Assembly (NCBI GenBank): GCA_026991555.1
Contig: JALXBI010000095.1
Coordinates: forward strand, 1-43,424
Source of the DNA: Candidatus Aminicenantota bacterium
GTDB lineage: Bacteria; Acidobacteriota; Aminicenantia; S016-38
Length of the DNA: 43,424 nt
Direction of reading: 5' to 3'
The notes beneath the pieces are model-generated. The model ran no database searches. It was not told the DNA's origin and saw only the letters and a list, made by a program, of their open reading frames with translations. Shown here one piece after another: positions 16,328 to 25,438 of this stretch. Position 1 is the stretch's first letter, and every line of letters begins with the position of its first letter. Position numbers and translations under genes: made by a program.

Positions 16328-18370
16328 TCAGAGATTATTTAAAAGAAATTCCGCCACCCTCTGCAGCACATCCTCCCTGTAGCCCCTTATGCCGTGGCTC
16401 TGACGGGGATAAATCATCACGGAGAACTTCTTTTTGGCATCAAGGAGGGCCTTTACCATGGCTACGGTGTTCTGGAAGTGGACATTATCATCGCTGGTTC
16501 CGTGGATTATAAGGAGCTTTCCCTGCAGTTTATCAGCAAAGTTTACAGGGGAAGAGTTTTTATAACCCTCTGGATTCTCCTTGGGAGTGAGCATGTATCT
16601 CTCGGTATAAATACTGTCGTAATACTTCCAGTCAGTAACAGGGGCCACCGCCACCCCCACCTTGTAAACCCCGTCACCTTTGAGCATTGCCATGAGGGTC
16701 ATGTATCCCCCGTAGCTCCATCCCCATATCCCTATTCTATTGGGGTCAATAAAGGTTTGGGTTTTAAGGTAAGAAACCCAGAGGAGCTGGCCCTCCAGCT
16801 CGTGTTTTCCGAAATTCTTATAAATCCAGTCCTCCCATTTCTTTCCCCTGCCGTAACTTCCCCTGTTGTCTACGCTGGTTACTATAAACCCCTTGGAGGC
16901 TAAATATTGGTGAAAAAGGGCGAAGCTTCCCATCCATGCTCTCCTTACCACCTGAGCATGGGGTCCACCGTAAACATAAACTATAACGGGGTATTGTTTG
17001 TCCGGGGAAAAATCAGGGGGTTTAATGGTGAGGGTGTAATACTCCCTTCCATCCAGGTCCACCCTTCTTATCTCCGGAAGCCTCAGGCCCAGTTTCTTTA
17101 CCCCCTCTCCCTTGTCAATGAGCCTCGCCCTTTCCCCTGTCCTGAAAAGGTAAAGCTCTGTTGGGACAAGAAGGTCAGAATGGAAGTCCAGGAAATAGCG
17201 GAAATTCGGGGCGAACCTGGCGGAGTTGGTGCCGGGAAGGTGGGTGAGTTCCTTAATCCTTCCCCGAAAACTGGAGGCGTAAATCCTCCTCTCCGGTGGA
17301 GAGGAAAGGTTGGCCTGAAAATAAATTCTCTTTCCGTCGGTCCCATAAAGGGAAGTAACCTCCCAGTTTCCCTTGGTAATCTGTCTTATGAGCTTTAATT
17401 TGAGACCCTTGAGCTTGTAAAGATAGAGGTGCATGTGCCCGCTCCTCTCACTTCCCCATATCAACTTATCTTTATAGAAGCGGAAATTACTGGTTACATT
17501 CAGCCAGGTTCCCCATCTTTCTTCCAGTGCCAGGGATTTTTTTCCTGCAGAGACGCTGTATATCCAGAGCCTGAGTCTGTTCTGATGGCGGTTGAGGGTT
17601 ATGAAATAGAGCCTGTCGCTGTCAACCCATCCTGCCCTGGCGATGTATTCGTCTTCGTAGGGAATCCAGGTTATTTTTTTCCCAAAGATGTCGGTTATTC
17701 CCAAGGAGACCTTTGGGTTTTCCTGCCCGGCCTTGGGATATTTTTCATGGTATATCTTCCCGTAAAGGGGAATGAAATCAAGGATGGGGTAGGATTTAAC
17801 CTTAGTCTCGTCAAACTTGAGGAACAGAATCTTCCTGGAATCCGCAGACCACCATATCCCCCTGCAAAGCTCCAGCTCCTCGCAATAGACCCAATCGGTT
17901 TTCCCGTAGAAAACCTCCTCTCCCCCATCCCTGGTCAAACTCCTTGTCTCGCCGGTTCTGAGCACCGTTAACTTAAGATTTCCCCCGGAAGGATAGGCCA
18001 CCATGGTATGGTCCGGGGAAAGAATTGGAGCTTTAGCCTTTGCAGAATACCATTTACCATTGGAGGTATCGTAAAGATAGAGCCCGTCCCTGGACGGGAA
18101 AATGAGGAATTCACCCTTCCCATAGAAGGACTTGAACTTGAAATCTTTTCCAAATTTCTCCTTAAAACTCCTGGCCAGGTCCATAAGCTCCACCGCAGAG
18201 AAGGAGTTCACATCGTAGCGATAGAACTTCCCGTCTTTCACATAGACGAAAGCCCCGGAATTTATCCAGTGGACCTGACGGATGTTGGTTCCGTAGTTCT
18301 TAAATATCTGGTCCCACTGGAGGGAAAAGGCGGAAAAACTCAGCAGGAGGAGAAGGGCAAACTTCCTCAT
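16328..18370 (-). CDS. Exported S9 family prolyl oligopeptidase (dipeptidyl peptidase IV-like)
   Basis: The 680 aa protein starts with a signal peptide (MRKFALLLLLSFSAFS). It has an N-terminal beta-propeller (about 25-420, the DPPIV N-domain, with DWVYCEELELCRGIWWSADSRKI resembling the DPP-IV double-Glu region WVYEEE) and a C-terminal alpha/beta hydrolase. The triad is visible: nucleophile in GWSYGGY, Asp in GTSDDNVHF and His in SHGIRGY. It should cut dipeptides or short peptides with penultimate Pro or Ala in the periplasm. The SSS symporter upstream could import the products, which is inference. GGGGGA precedes the ATG. It ends five bases before mutS. Confidence 0.9.
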   Translation of the reverse strand: MRKFALLLLLSFSAFSLQWDQIFKNYGTNIRQVHWINSGAFVYVKDGKFYRYDVNSFSAVELMDLARSFKEKFGKDFKFKSFYGKGEFLIFPSRDGLYLYDTSNGKWYSAKAKAPILSPDHTMVAYPSGGNLKLTVLRTGETRSLTRDGGEEVFYGKTDWVYCEELELCRGIWWSADSRKILFLKFDETKVKSYPILDFIPLYGKIYHEKYPKAGQENPKVSLGITDIFGKKITWIPYEDEYIARAGWVDSDRLYFITLNRHQNRLRLWIYSVSAGKKSLALEERWGTWLNVTSNFRFYKDKLIWGSERSGHMHLYLYKLKGLKLKLIRQITKGNWEVTSLYGTDGKRIYFQANLSSPPERRIYASSFRGRIKELTHLPGTNSARFAPNFRYFLDFHSDLLVPTELYLFRTGERARLIDKGEGVKKLGLRLPEIRRVDLDGREYYTLTIKPPDFSPDKQYPVIVYVYGGPHAQVVRRAWMGSFALFHQYLASKGFIVTSVDNRGSYGRGKKWEDWIYKNFGKHELEGQLLWVSYLKTQTFIDPNRIGIWGWSYGGYMTLMAMLKGDGVYKVGVAVAPVTDWKYYDSIYTERYMLTPKENPEGYKNSSPVNFADKLQGKLLIIHGTSDDNVHFQNTVAMVKALLDAKKKFSVMIYPRQSHGIRGYREDVLQRVAEFLLNNL

Positions 18371-18380
18371 GGTTTCCCCC

Positions 18381-18971
18381 TTAGAGGGCCATTTTCATCG
18401 TCCCTGCCACCATGAAACCTGCAACAATAGCCCCTATGATCCAGTAAATCACTATGGATATTATTATCACCACAAGGGTGTAAACAGCGGCCTTGTCAGA
18501 CGGAACCTTTTTTATGGGAGTCACCCCTAAATAGAAAACATAAATCCCATACAGGGCGAAAAGTAACCCGAGGATGGCTAAAGGTGGAATTATGGCGAAA
18601 AGTCCTCCGACCCAGGCCGGAGTGGAAGAATAGACCGCCAGCTTGTGGGAAGATAAAATGTCCTTTTCTCCGTTGAAACTGGGCGCTAAGGCGTCAATTA
18701 TGTATGCCAGGACGAAAACACCCGCTAAGGTTAGCACGATTCTCAGAATAAATCCCACTAAAGCAGAGCCCATGGGGGTGCGGAAATGGGTGCCCAGAAC
18801 AGAAAAACCAATAATGGCCCTGCCTATGAATTCGGCTAAAGCCGCCGCTGACACCAGGATCAAGGCATAGTTCACATAAAGCTCCTGAACACTGGTTTGC
18901 TCCGTGGCGATAACCTCCCATTCGCTTTTAGGGGAAAGAATAATATTCTTGGCCCTCTCAACGAGATTCAT
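18381..18971 (-). CDS. Yip1 domain family membrane protein
   Basis: This 196 aa protein has five or six hydrophobic helices after a short amphipathic start (NLVERAKNIILSPKSEWEVIA), the standard opening of bacterial Yip1/DUF1282-type proteins. The segment AYIIDALAPSFNGEKD...LAVYSSTPAWVGGLF also fits the family. The role is unknown. TAAGGAGG lies six bases before the ATG, with an extended -10 upstream, so it has its own promoter. The S9 peptidase gene follows after 10 bases, so the two are probably co-transcribed. Confidence 0.75.
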   Translation of the reverse strand: MNLVERAKNIILSPKSEWEVIATEQTSVQELYVNYALILVSAAALAEFIGRAIIGFSVLGTHFRTPMGSALVGFILRIVLTLAGVFVLAYIIDALAPSFNGEKDILSSHKLAVYSSTPAWVGGLFAIIPPLAILGLLFALYGIYVFYLGVTPIKKVPSDKAAVYTLVVIIISIVIYWIIGAIVAGFMVAGTMKMAL

Positions 18972-19005
18972 CTCAACCTCCTTAAAGATTTTTATTTCAA
19001 ATCTT

Positions 19006-19014
19006 ATTTTAACA
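19006..19014 (-). promoter_or_regulatory. Extended -10 promoter of the Yip1-S9 peptidase-mutS unit
   Basis: TGTTAAAAT on the minus strand, the same nine bases as before mnmA and rtcB. Here the leader is about 28 bases and carries TAAGGAGG, so the message has a normal ribosome binding site. Confidence 0.6.
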
Positions 19015-19016
19015 CT

Positions 19017-20138
19017 TCAGGGCCTTTTTGCCACCACAGCATAATCCTGGTGGGCGAAGAGAAAACCGTTTATTCGCCTGAGGCTTTCCCTTATAACGGC
19101 CTCCCTCTCATTATGGGCGGGAAATTCGGGAAGCTGCCTTGGGAAATTTAACCTGAGTATTTCCTCAACCCTCCACCCCCCGGATTCCAGAAGAAATTCT
19201 AAGGTTTTCGGATGAAGGGGGGTAATGTGGGTAGGATCTAATAGAAAGGCGCCGTGAAAACCCGAAGGGGAAGCCACATTAACCGTCTCTGCTATAAAAT
19301 AACCGCCTGGCCTGACTTTTTCGTAGGAAACCGCTATTATCTTCTCTATGTCCGTAAAGGTAAAATGCTCAAGAACCTGGGCTGAGAAAACTGCTCCTAA
19401 GGAGGAATCCTCTAAGGAGGATAGATATTTAATCCCATCGCCAAGATGGCACTTCAGACCTCTTGAACGGCATTCCTCCACAAACTGGGAATTTATGTCC
19501 ACTCCAAAGGCTTCAATTCCTTCTTTTTTGAGAAACTCCAGAAATTCCCCCCTTCCGCATCCAAAATCCAGAACAGGTTGAGCTTCCTTCAAATATTTCA
19601 GATAAAGCCTCAGGTTTTCCTCCTTGGGCTCAGCCCTGAACCTCCTCTCAAACCAGTAATAGAAACCTGAGGAAAAATCCGCCTTCCCCTGAAGCGAAAG
19701 GGTCTTGGCAGTATGAACCAGCCGGGAAAGGGCATCAACCAGTTCCCTGAACCTTTCTTCTTTTCCCTCCAGCTCCTCCATGGCCTTGGAGAACCACTCC
19801 TGATCCTTGGCATCCATCAGGGGTATCAGGGTCATGTAAAGTTTCCGGTGTAGCTCCCATACTGAGGATATCTTCTCGGTAAGTTCCACAAGATAGGGAA
19901 CCAGAAGGTTTATCATTTGAACCATCAGCTCATTGAAATCTCCCTGGGGCCCCAGGAGTTTTCTTCTGAGGGAATTTGCGCTTACTTCCTGAACCTTCTC
20001 GTTTAGTCTCGCCCTTATTTCCTCCACCTCTGGTCCCAGGGGTTTAATCTGCTCTTCCCGGTCCAGCCTGCCGTGGAGTTCCTCGTAATTAGAGCTGGCC
20101 TTAGCCCTTATGATTTCCAGGTCTTCAGGCTTTTTCAT
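19017..20138 (-). CDS. SAM-dependent methyltransferase with N-terminal helical domain
   Basis: The 373 aa protein has a long helical, partly coiled-coil N-terminal region (about 1-165) and a class I methyltransferase domain (about 185-370). Motif I is VLDFGCGRGEFLE and the acidic residue is in FGVDIN; SAQVLEHF and FIAETVN follow. The layout resembles methyltransferases encoded with polysaccharide or O-antigen genes, but no such genes are adjacent, so the substrate is unknown. The ATG start lies in the end of the symporter gene (14-base overlap), with no clear ribosome binding site. Confidence 0.78.
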   Translation of the reverse strand: MKKPEDLEIIRAKASSNYEELHGRLDREEQIKPLGPEVEEIRARLNEKVQEVSANSLRRKLLGPQGDFNELMVQMINLLVPYLVELTEKISSVWELHRKLYMTLIPLMDAKDQEWFSKAMEELEGKEERFRELVDALSRLVHTAKTLSLQGKADFSSGFYYWFERRFRAEPKEENLRLYLKYLKEAQPVLDFGCGRGEFLEFLKKEGIEAFGVDINSQFVEECRSRGLKCHLGDGIKYLSSLEDSSLGAVFSAQVLEHFTFTDIEKIIAVSYEKVRPGGYFIAETVNVASPSGFHGAFLLDPTHITPLHPKTLEFLLESGGWRVEEILRLNFPRQLPEFPAHNEREAVIRESLRRINGFLFAHQDYAVVAKRP

Positions 20139-21612
20139 CGGGGAAAAGCGGTGCCAGTTCTTCCCTTGAGGGGGGCCTGTCCAGAAGGCTTATAATCACT
20201 AAGGCCAGAAGGGAAATCAGGAATGCGGGGTATATAAGGGGAATTCCTAAGGGGTCCCCTTCCGGGGAAAGGGATGGCTTAAGGGAGGCGAAAATCCTCA
20301 GGCCTATGGCGGTTAAACTTCCCAGGATAATGGACCAGAGGCCAGCCTTTCTGGTAGCCCTTTTCCAGGCCAAGGCGGCAATGAGGGCCGGGGTTATGGA
20401 AACCCCGTATATGGTATAGGCGAAATAGGCCATGTTCAGAACCGACTGCATCTTCACCGCAAGATAGTAGGCGATCACGCCCAGTATTAAAACCATGATT
20501 CTCTGCAGGGCCACCATCTCCCTGTGGGTGGTCTGCTTTTTCAGGAATCTCTGGTATATGTCCCTCATGATGTTGGTGGTGGGGGAAAGAAGGTAGTTCA
20601 TTCCCGTGGAAAGAACCACCACAGAAGCGGCGCCCATAAGCAAAAGCCCGATGACCGGTGGGACCATGTGCTTGGCTGCCACAAGGACAATGGAGGCGGG
20701 GTCAATTCCCTCCTTTCCTCCGCTGCTCATCCATGCCTGAATCTGGGGCCAGTATTTTCCTGAAGCGAAAACAGCAATTACCACAACAATGGTTTCCACG
20801 ATGATGGTGCCCACAACCCATAGGGCCACGGCCTCCTTGGCATCCTTTGGGGTTTTTGCGGAATAAAATTTTTGGTACATGCTCTGGACCCCAAGAAGGA
20901 GTAGCATGGTGGCCAGGAAATAACCTCCGGCTTTAAGGTAAGGATGGGCGCCGAAGCTCTGGTTGATTATGGCAAAATGGGAAGGCGGAAGGACTGTTTT
21001 TATGGTGTGCCAGCCTCCGGCTGCGTGTATAACAAAGGGAACTGAGGTTATGGTGGCTATGAGAATTATTATCCCATTGGGAAGGTCAGTATAGGCCACG
21101 GCTATCATACCGCCTAATGCGGTGAAAAGAATCACGAAAATTGCGGTTGCGAATTGGCCGGTTCCCACGGAGATTTTTCCATCGGTTATAACATTGAGGA
21201 TGTATCCTCCTGCCCTGAACTGGTAGGAAACTATAGCGGTGAAACTCACGATGAGGGCAAGGGCCCCAAAGAGGCGGGCAAATTTACCGTATCTTACCTC
21301 AAGGATATCCCCCACGGTATACTGACCGAAGGTTCTTATCTTGGCAGCCAGAAAGTAGATTATGATGATGCCCACCCAGGCTCCCGCAGGCATCCACAGG
21401 GAGGAGAAACCGGCCCTGGCCGCATATTCAGCCCCAGCAATGAAGGTTCCAGAGCCAATCCATGTGCATATGAGGGTGAAGACCATTACCCGGATACTCA
21501 GGCTCCTTCCTGCCACCATAAAGTCTTCCTGGGTCTTCACCCTTTTGGCCCGTAGAAAATTAAGTCCGGTAAGCAGAAGGAAGTAGAGAATTATTATGTA
21601 AAGGGCCCACAT
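20125..21612 (-). CDS. Sodium:solute symporter (SSS family)
   Basis: This 495 aa inner-membrane protein has about 13 membrane helices. The N-terminal AGRSLSIRVMVFTLICTWIG and GGMIAVAYTDLPNG segments are SSS hallmarks (the latter matches the Y-TD-xQ/N pattern around the sodium site). The substrate could be an amino acid, sugar or organic acid and cannot be read from sequence. It starts three bases after the winged-helix-like gene and overlaps the methyltransferase gene, so the three form one operon. Confidence 0.88.
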   Translation of the reverse strand: MWALYIIILYFLLLTGLNFLRAKRVKTQEDFMVAGRSLSIRVMVFTLICTWIGSGTFIAGAEYAARAGFSSLWMPAGAWVGIIIIYFLAAKIRTFGQYTVGDILEVRYGKFARLFGALALIVSFTAIVSYQFRAGGYILNVITDGKISVGTGQFATAIFVILFTALGGMIAVAYTDLPNGIIILIATITSVPFVIHAAGGWHTIKTVLPPSHFAIINQSFGAHPYLKAGGYFLATMLLLLGVQSMYQKFYSAKTPKDAKEAVALWVVGTIIVETIVVVIAVFASGKYWPQIQAWMSSGGKEGIDPASIVLVAAKHMVPPVIGLLLMGAASVVVLSTGMNYLLSPTTNIMRDIYQRFLKKQTTHREMVALQRIMVLILGVIAYYLAVKMQSVLNMAYFAYTIYGVSITPALIAALAWKRATRKAGLWSIILGSLTAIGLRIFASLKPSLSPEGDPLGIPLIYPAFLISLLALVIISLLDRPPSREELAPLFPDEKA

Positions 21613-21615
21613 GGC

Positions 21616-22125
21616 TCAGGATTTCTTTTCAGCCTTAAAGAATTCTTTACCAGCTTCAGTGAGCCTCCACTCTCCTCGCCCCACCTTTTCCATGAGGGGC
21701 TTTTCCATTTTCTTGAACTTGTTCAGGTGATGGTAAATGTTCTTTATCCTTATCCCCAATTTCTTCACCGCATCACTGATTTCCCTGGTTTTAAAACTCG
21801 CTCTTCCCAATTTCTCCTGTAAATAATACACCACCGCTGCCAGTTTCTCCTCGGGCTTTAATTTCTGCTTCTTCAACCAGGCCTTGGCCTCCTCCACGTT
21901 GAACTCAACGCCCTTGGTCTGTCTTTTAGCTCTGGCGACCCTTTTTAGGGTGATTCTTTTCTCCCTTATTTCCCTTTTAGCTGCCTTGGGAAACTCTCCC
22001 ATGAGAAGGGGTTTAAATTCCTGAAATTTCGCTTCCACGAATTCCCTGTCCCCTTCTACTTCAAGTTCCAGCTTGTCTCCTGTTCTTATAAAACGAATCC
22101 GGTAAAAGTTGGTTTTCTGAATCAT
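21616..22125 (-). CDS. Small basic protein with C-terminal winged-helix-like region, unknown
   Basis: The 169 aa protein opens with a beta-rich segment (FYRIRFIRTGDKLELEVEGDREFVEAKF), continues through a very basic linker, and ends in a helix-turn-helix/winged-helix-like region (about 95-165: LAAVVYYLQEKLGRASFKTREISDAVKKLG, then GRGEWRLTEAGKEFF). The end resembles domains of small archaeal and thermophile DNA-binding proteins, so a regulator of the symporter operon is possible, but this is a guess. AAAGGAGG lies before the ATG. It has its own promoter. Confidence 0.65.
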   Translation of the reverse strand: MIQKTNFYRIRFIRTGDKLELEVEGDREFVEAKFQEFKPLLMGEFPKAAKREIREKRITLKRVARAKRQTKGVEFNVEEAKAWLKKQKLKPEEKLAAVVYYLQEKLGRASFKTREISDAVKKLGIRIKNIYHHLNKFKKMEKPLMEKVGRGEWRLTEAGKEFFKAEKKS

Positions 22126-22154
22126 TGGTTTCCTCCTTTATTGGATTCAAAAGG

Positions 22155-22183
22155 AGTTTAAACTCAAAAATTTAAAATGTCAA
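22155..22183 (-). promoter_or_regulatory. Promoter of the winged-helix-symporter operon
   Basis: TTGACA (22183-22178), 17 bases, then TAAACT (22160-22155). The -35 contains the TGA stop codon of the upstream phosphatase gene (22182-22180). Transcription would begin about 23 bases before the ATG at 22125. Confidence 0.65.
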
Positions 22184-22803
22184 TACTCCTCAACCACAAA
22201 ATTTTCAAGATGGGATGTTTGATTCAGAAGGTAAAGGGTAAATCCTCGCTCTTCGTTAAATTTTAAAATGGAATAGGAAGCGGTATCCACATGAATTTTC
22301 CAGAAGAAGGGCTCCCCTATATCCAGAATCCCGGCGATTAACGGTTTTAAAACAGCCCGGTGACTGACCACTGCAAAATCCTCTTTAACCTCCCCTAAAA
22401 TCCTCTTCAGGGTTTTAACTGCCCTTTCCCTTACATCCAGCACGCTTTCTGCCCCGGGAAGGCGCAGCTTCTCCGGTTCCGTTATCCATAATTTAAACTC
22501 CTGTGGATATTTTTCCCTTATCTCCTCTTTCAGCTTTCCTTCCCATGGGCCGAGATTTATGTTATTGAACCCCTCCTCCACTATCACCGGAGCCGAAATC
22601 TTCTTAGAAAGAATCTCTGCAGTTTCCTTGGCCCGGCTAAGGGGCCCTGTATAAATTCTCTTTATTCCCGCATTTTTTAGAGCCTCAGCTAAGGCCTCAG
22701 CCTGCCTCCTGCCGTTTTCGTTCAGGGGAAAATCAGCCCTTCCCCTGAAGTAGCCTTCCCTGTTTCCCTTAGTTTCTCCGTGCCTGATGAGATATATCTT
22801 CAT
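22180..22803 (-). CDS. Histidine phosphatase superfamily protein (phosphoglycerate mutase-like)
   Basis: The 207 aa protein carries the RHGETKGN motif at residues 7-14 (phospho-histidine H8), the downstream GRADFPLNENGRRQAEAL segment and the second active-site histidine in VVSHRAVLKPL. It could be a cofactor-dependent phosphoglycerate mutase, an alpha-ribazole phosphatase (CobC) or a broad phosphatase; sequence alone does not decide. GGGAGGGA precedes the ATG. It diverges from ribBA, 60 bases apart. Confidence 0.85.
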   Translation of the reverse strand: MKIYLIRHGETKGNREGYFRGRADFPLNENGRRQAEALAEALKNAGIKRIYTGPLSRAKETAEILSKKISAPVIVEEGFNNINLGPWEGKLKEEIREKYPQEFKLWITEPEKLRLPGAESVLDVRERAVKTLKRILGEVKEDFAVVSHRAVLKPLIAGILDIGEPFFWKIHVDTASYSILKFNEERGFTLYLLNQTSHLENFVVEEY

Positions 22804-22833
22804 GATTCCCTCCCATGGTAAAAATTAAGGAAA

Positions 22834-22849
22834 TATAATAAAATATAAC
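22834..22849 (+). promoter_or_regulatory. Candidate -10 elements of ribBA
   Basis: TATAAT (22834-22839) and TATAAC (22844-22849) lie in the 60-base divergent gap. The first leaves a leader of about 18 bases that includes GGAGGT. The leader is far too short for an FMN riboswitch. No -35 is clear. Confidence 0.45.
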
Positions 22850-22863
22850 CTTCGGAGGTAAAA

Positions 22864-24066
22864 ATGTTTGCTTCTATAGAGGATGCCCTGGAAGATATAA
22901 GGCAGGGCAAAATGGTTATTGTCGTGGACAGTGAGGACAGGGAGAACGAGGGTGACTTGGTAATGGCCGCAGAAAAGGTCACCCCTCAGGCTATAAATTT
23001 CATGGCCAGCAAGGCCAAGGGACTCATATGTGTATCCATTACCAAGGAGAGGGCAGAAGAGCTGGAACTTCCTCCCATGGTGGTGGACAACACGGCTCCT
23101 TATAAAACAGCCTTTACCATTTCCGTGGATGCGGTGGAGGGAACCACAACAGGAATTTCCGCCTACGACAGGGCAATAACGGTGAAAAAACTGGCTGACC
23201 CCAAGGCAAAGGCCAAGGATTTCGCCAGGCCAGGGCACATATTTCCCATAATAGCCCGGAAGGGAGGGGTTCTGGAAAGAACAGGCCACACCGAGGCTTC
23301 CTTAGACCTTGCAAGGCTTGCAGGGCTTTATCCCGCCGGGGTAATGTGCGAGATAATGAACGAGGACGGAACCATGGCCCGCCTCCCTCAACTTGAGGAA
23401 TTCGCAAAAAAATACGGGCTGAAGATTGTAAAAATAGAGGACCTGGTGAGGTACAGGATGGCCAGGGAATCCTTAGTGAAAGAGGTAGCCAAGGCCGACC
23501 TACCCACGAAATACGGCCACTTTACCATTCACCTCTTCAAGGATATAATCCACGGGCACGAATATGTTGCCTTAGTCAAGGGGGAAATAAAGCCCGACGA
23601 GCCCGTGCTGGTAAGGGCCCATTCCCAGTGCCTTACTGGAGACACCTTTGGCTCTTTAAGATGCGACTGCGGACAGCAACTTCACCGTTCCATGGAAATG
23701 ATAGAGAAGGAAGGAAAGGGGGTAATACTTTACATTCTTGACCACGAGGGAAGAGGAATAGGCCTTGAAAATAAAATAAAGGCCTATGCCCTTCAGGATC
23801 AGGGCCTTGACACGGTGGAGGCCAACAAGAAACTGGGATTTAAACCTGACGAAAGGGATTACGGAATGGGGGCCCAGGTTTTAAGGGCCTTGGGGGTAAG
23901 GAAGATGAGGCTCCTTACCAACAACATGAGAAAATTCGTTGCCTTAGCAGGGTATGGGTTGGAAATAGTGGAGAGGGTTCCCATAGAAATACCCCCTAAC
24001 CAGGTCAATAAGGAATACCTGAAAACCAAGAAGGAAAAATTAGGCCACGACCTTCACATGGTATAA
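22864..24066 (+). CDS. ribBA: Bifunctional DHBP synthase / GTP cyclohydrolase II RibBA
   Basis: RibBA makes both starting compounds of riboflavin: 3,4-dihydroxy-2-butanone 4-phosphate from ribulose 5-phosphate, and the pyrimidine from GTP. In the 400 aa protein the RibB domain (about 1-200) has [12 protein letters not shown] (22-33), TGISAYDRA and [13 protein letters not shown]. The RibA domain (about 205-400) has the zinc cysteines C256, C267 and C269 in [14 protein letters not shown], then [20 protein letters not shown] lies four bases before the ATG. It stands alone; ribD, ribE and ribH are not here. Its stop codon is part of the rnpB -10 hexamer. Confidence 0.96.
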   Translation: MFASIEDALEDIRQGKMVIVVDSEDRENEGDLVMAAEKVTPQAINFMASKAKGLICVSITKERAEELELPPMVVDNTAPYKTAFTISVDAVEGTTTGISAYDRAITVKKLADPKAKAKDFARPGHIFPIIARKGGVLERTGHTEASLDLARLAGLYPAGVMCEIMNEDGTMARLPQLEEFAKKYGLKIVKIEDLVRYRMARESLVKEVAKADLPTKYGHFTIHLFKDIIHGHEYVALVKGEIKPDEPVLVRAHSQCLTGDTFGSLRCDCGQQLHRSMEMIEKEGKGVILYILDHEGRGIGLENKIKAYALQDQGLDTVEANKKLGFKPDERDYGMGAQVLRALGVRKMRLLTNNMRKFVALAGYGLEIVERVPIEIPPNQVNKEYLKTKKEKLGHDLHMV

Positions 24067-24067
24067 T
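24059..24067 (+). promoter_or_regulatory. Extended -10 promoter of rnpB
   Basis: TGGTATAAT overlaps the ribBA stop codon (TAA at 24064-24066) and ends seven bases before the first bases of the RNase P P1 stem, the expected start of the RNA. Confidence 0.7.
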
Positions 24068-24073
24068 ATTTGC

Positions 24074-24413
24074 TGGGAGCGGGCAGGTCACCGCTCGCCT
24101 TAAGGCGGGAGGAAAGTCCGAACTCCACAGGGCAGGGCGGTCCCTAACGGGGACCGGGCGCAAGCCCAGGGAAAGTGCCACAGAAAATAGACCGCCCCGC
24201 CCTTCCAAAGGGCGGGGTAAGGGTGAAAAGGTGGGGTAAGAGCCCACCGCTCCGATGGCGACATCGGGGGCACGGTAAACCCCGCCCGGAGCAATGCCAA
24301 AAGGGGTGGCTGGCCCGGCCTTAACCCCTGGTAGGCAGCTTGAGGGAAGGGGCAACCCTTCTCCCAGACAAATGGTGGTCCAAGACAGAATTCGGCTTAT
24401 AGCCCGCTCCCCA
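24074..24413 (+). ncRNA. rnpB: RNase P RNA, bacterial type A
   Basis: This is the catalytic RNA that trims the 5' end of tRNA precursors. The conserved blocks are present in order: GAGGAAAGTCCGAACTCC near the 5' end (24107-24124), AGGGTGAAAAGG and GGTAAGAGCCCACCGC in the middle, and AGACAGAATTCGGCTTATAG near the 3' end. The ends pair as the P1 stem: GGGAGCGGGC (24075-24084) with GCCCGCTCCC (24402-24411). The core is strongly GC-rich compared with its surroundings, as expected of a structured RNA in a thermophile. The ends are inferred from P1 and the -10. Confidence 0.96.
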
Positions 24414-24427
24414 AAAAGTCAAAAAAC

Positions 24428-25438
24428 ATGAAATTATCGGAATTTGATTTTGACCTTCCTGCCGAGCTCATAGCCCAGGAGCCTCCTGAAAAAAGAGGCC
24501 TTTCCAGGATGATGGTCCTTTACAGGGAGGAGGAGAGGATAATCCACGATAGATTTCTGAACTTTCCCTCCTACCTTAAGGAGGGAGATGTTCTGGTTAT
24601 AAACGTCACCAAGGTCATAAAGGCAAGGCTGCTGGGAAGAAAACCCACCGGAGCCAAGGTGGAAATTTTGCTTTTGAGAAAACTGGGGAAGAACCTCTGG
24701 GAAGCTCTCACCAGACCGGCTAGAAGGCTCGGAAAAGGGGACAGGGTAATTTTCACCCGGGGGAGGGAGGCGGAAATCCGCCAGGAAGGGGAAGGGGGAA
24801 AAAGGATAGTTGAGTTCCTGTTTCCCCTGGAAAGGGAACTGGACAGGCTGGGGAGGGTTCCCCTGCCCCCCTACATAAGGAGGGAGCCCCTGCCTGAGGA
24901 TGAGGAAAGGTATCAGACCATATACGCCAGGGAGGGAAGGTCCGTGGCGGCGCCCACAGCCGGCCTTCATTTTAGCCGGGAAATCCTGAACGAGGTGAAG
25001 AAAAAGGCAGAGGTGATTGAAATAGTCCACAATGTGGGAGAAGCTACCTTCAGACCTCTTACCAAGGAAGTGGTGGAGGAAAATTCCCTGCCCCCTGAGG
25101 AATACTACATTTCCCCGGAGGCCTCCCTGGGGCTTAAGAAAGCGGTGGAGGAAGGAAGAAGGATAATCGGGGTGGGAACCACGGTGGTAAGGGCCTTGGA
25201 GTCAGCCTATGCCCATGGGTTTTCCCCTGGAAGCCATTTCACGGACCTTTTCATCTATCCCGGTTATGAATTTAAGGTGATAAAGGGACTCCTCACCAAT
25301 TTTCACCTTCCCCGTTCCTCCTTAATCCTTCTGGTTTCAGCCTTTGCAGGGAGGGAATTTCTTCTTCGGGCCTACCGATTAGCGGTGGAGGAAAAATACA
25401 GGTTCTATTCCTACGGGGATTGCATGTTGATTCTTTAG
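24428..25438 (+). CDS. queA: S-adenosylmethionine:tRNA ribosyltransferase-isomerase QueA
   Basis: QueA moves the ribose part of SAM onto preQ1 in tRNA, giving epoxyqueuosine. The 336 aa protein is full length and shows the family signatures: FDFDLPAELIAQEP at the start, FPSYLKEGDVLVINVTKVIKARL, VAAPTAGLHFS, IVHNVGEATFRP and LLTNFHLPRSSLILLVSAFAG. There is no ribosome binding site before the ATG; the preceding bases are an A-rich stretch just after rnpB, so it may be read from the rnpB promoter or as a weakly initiated message. queG, the next enzyme in the pathway, is at 9255. It converges on the TSUP gene with a 4-base overlap. Confidence 0.96.
   Translation: MKLSEFDFDLPAELIAQEPPEKRGLSRMMVLYREEERIIHDRFLNFPSYLKEGDVLVINVTKVIKARLLGRKPTGAKVEILLLRKLGKNLWEALTRPARRLGKGDRVIFTRGREAEIRQEGEGGKRIVEFLFPLERELDRLGRVPLPPYIRREPLPEDEERYQTIYAREGRSVAAPTAGLHFSREILNEVKKKAEVIEIVHNVGEATFRPLTKEVVEENSLPPEEYYISPEASLGLKKAVEEGRRIIGVGTTVVRALESAYAHGFSPGSHFTDLFIYPGYEFKVIKGLLTNFHLPRSSLILLVSAFAGREFLLRAYRLAVEEKYRFYSYGDCMLIL

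Noticed and set aside
22804-22863. FMN riboswitch before ribBA
   Set aside because: The gap is 60 bases and lacks the conserved RFN element.
24005-24355. Minus-strand frame across rnpB
   Set aside because: The region is the RNase P RNA; the translation is low-complexity from GC-rich RNA helices.
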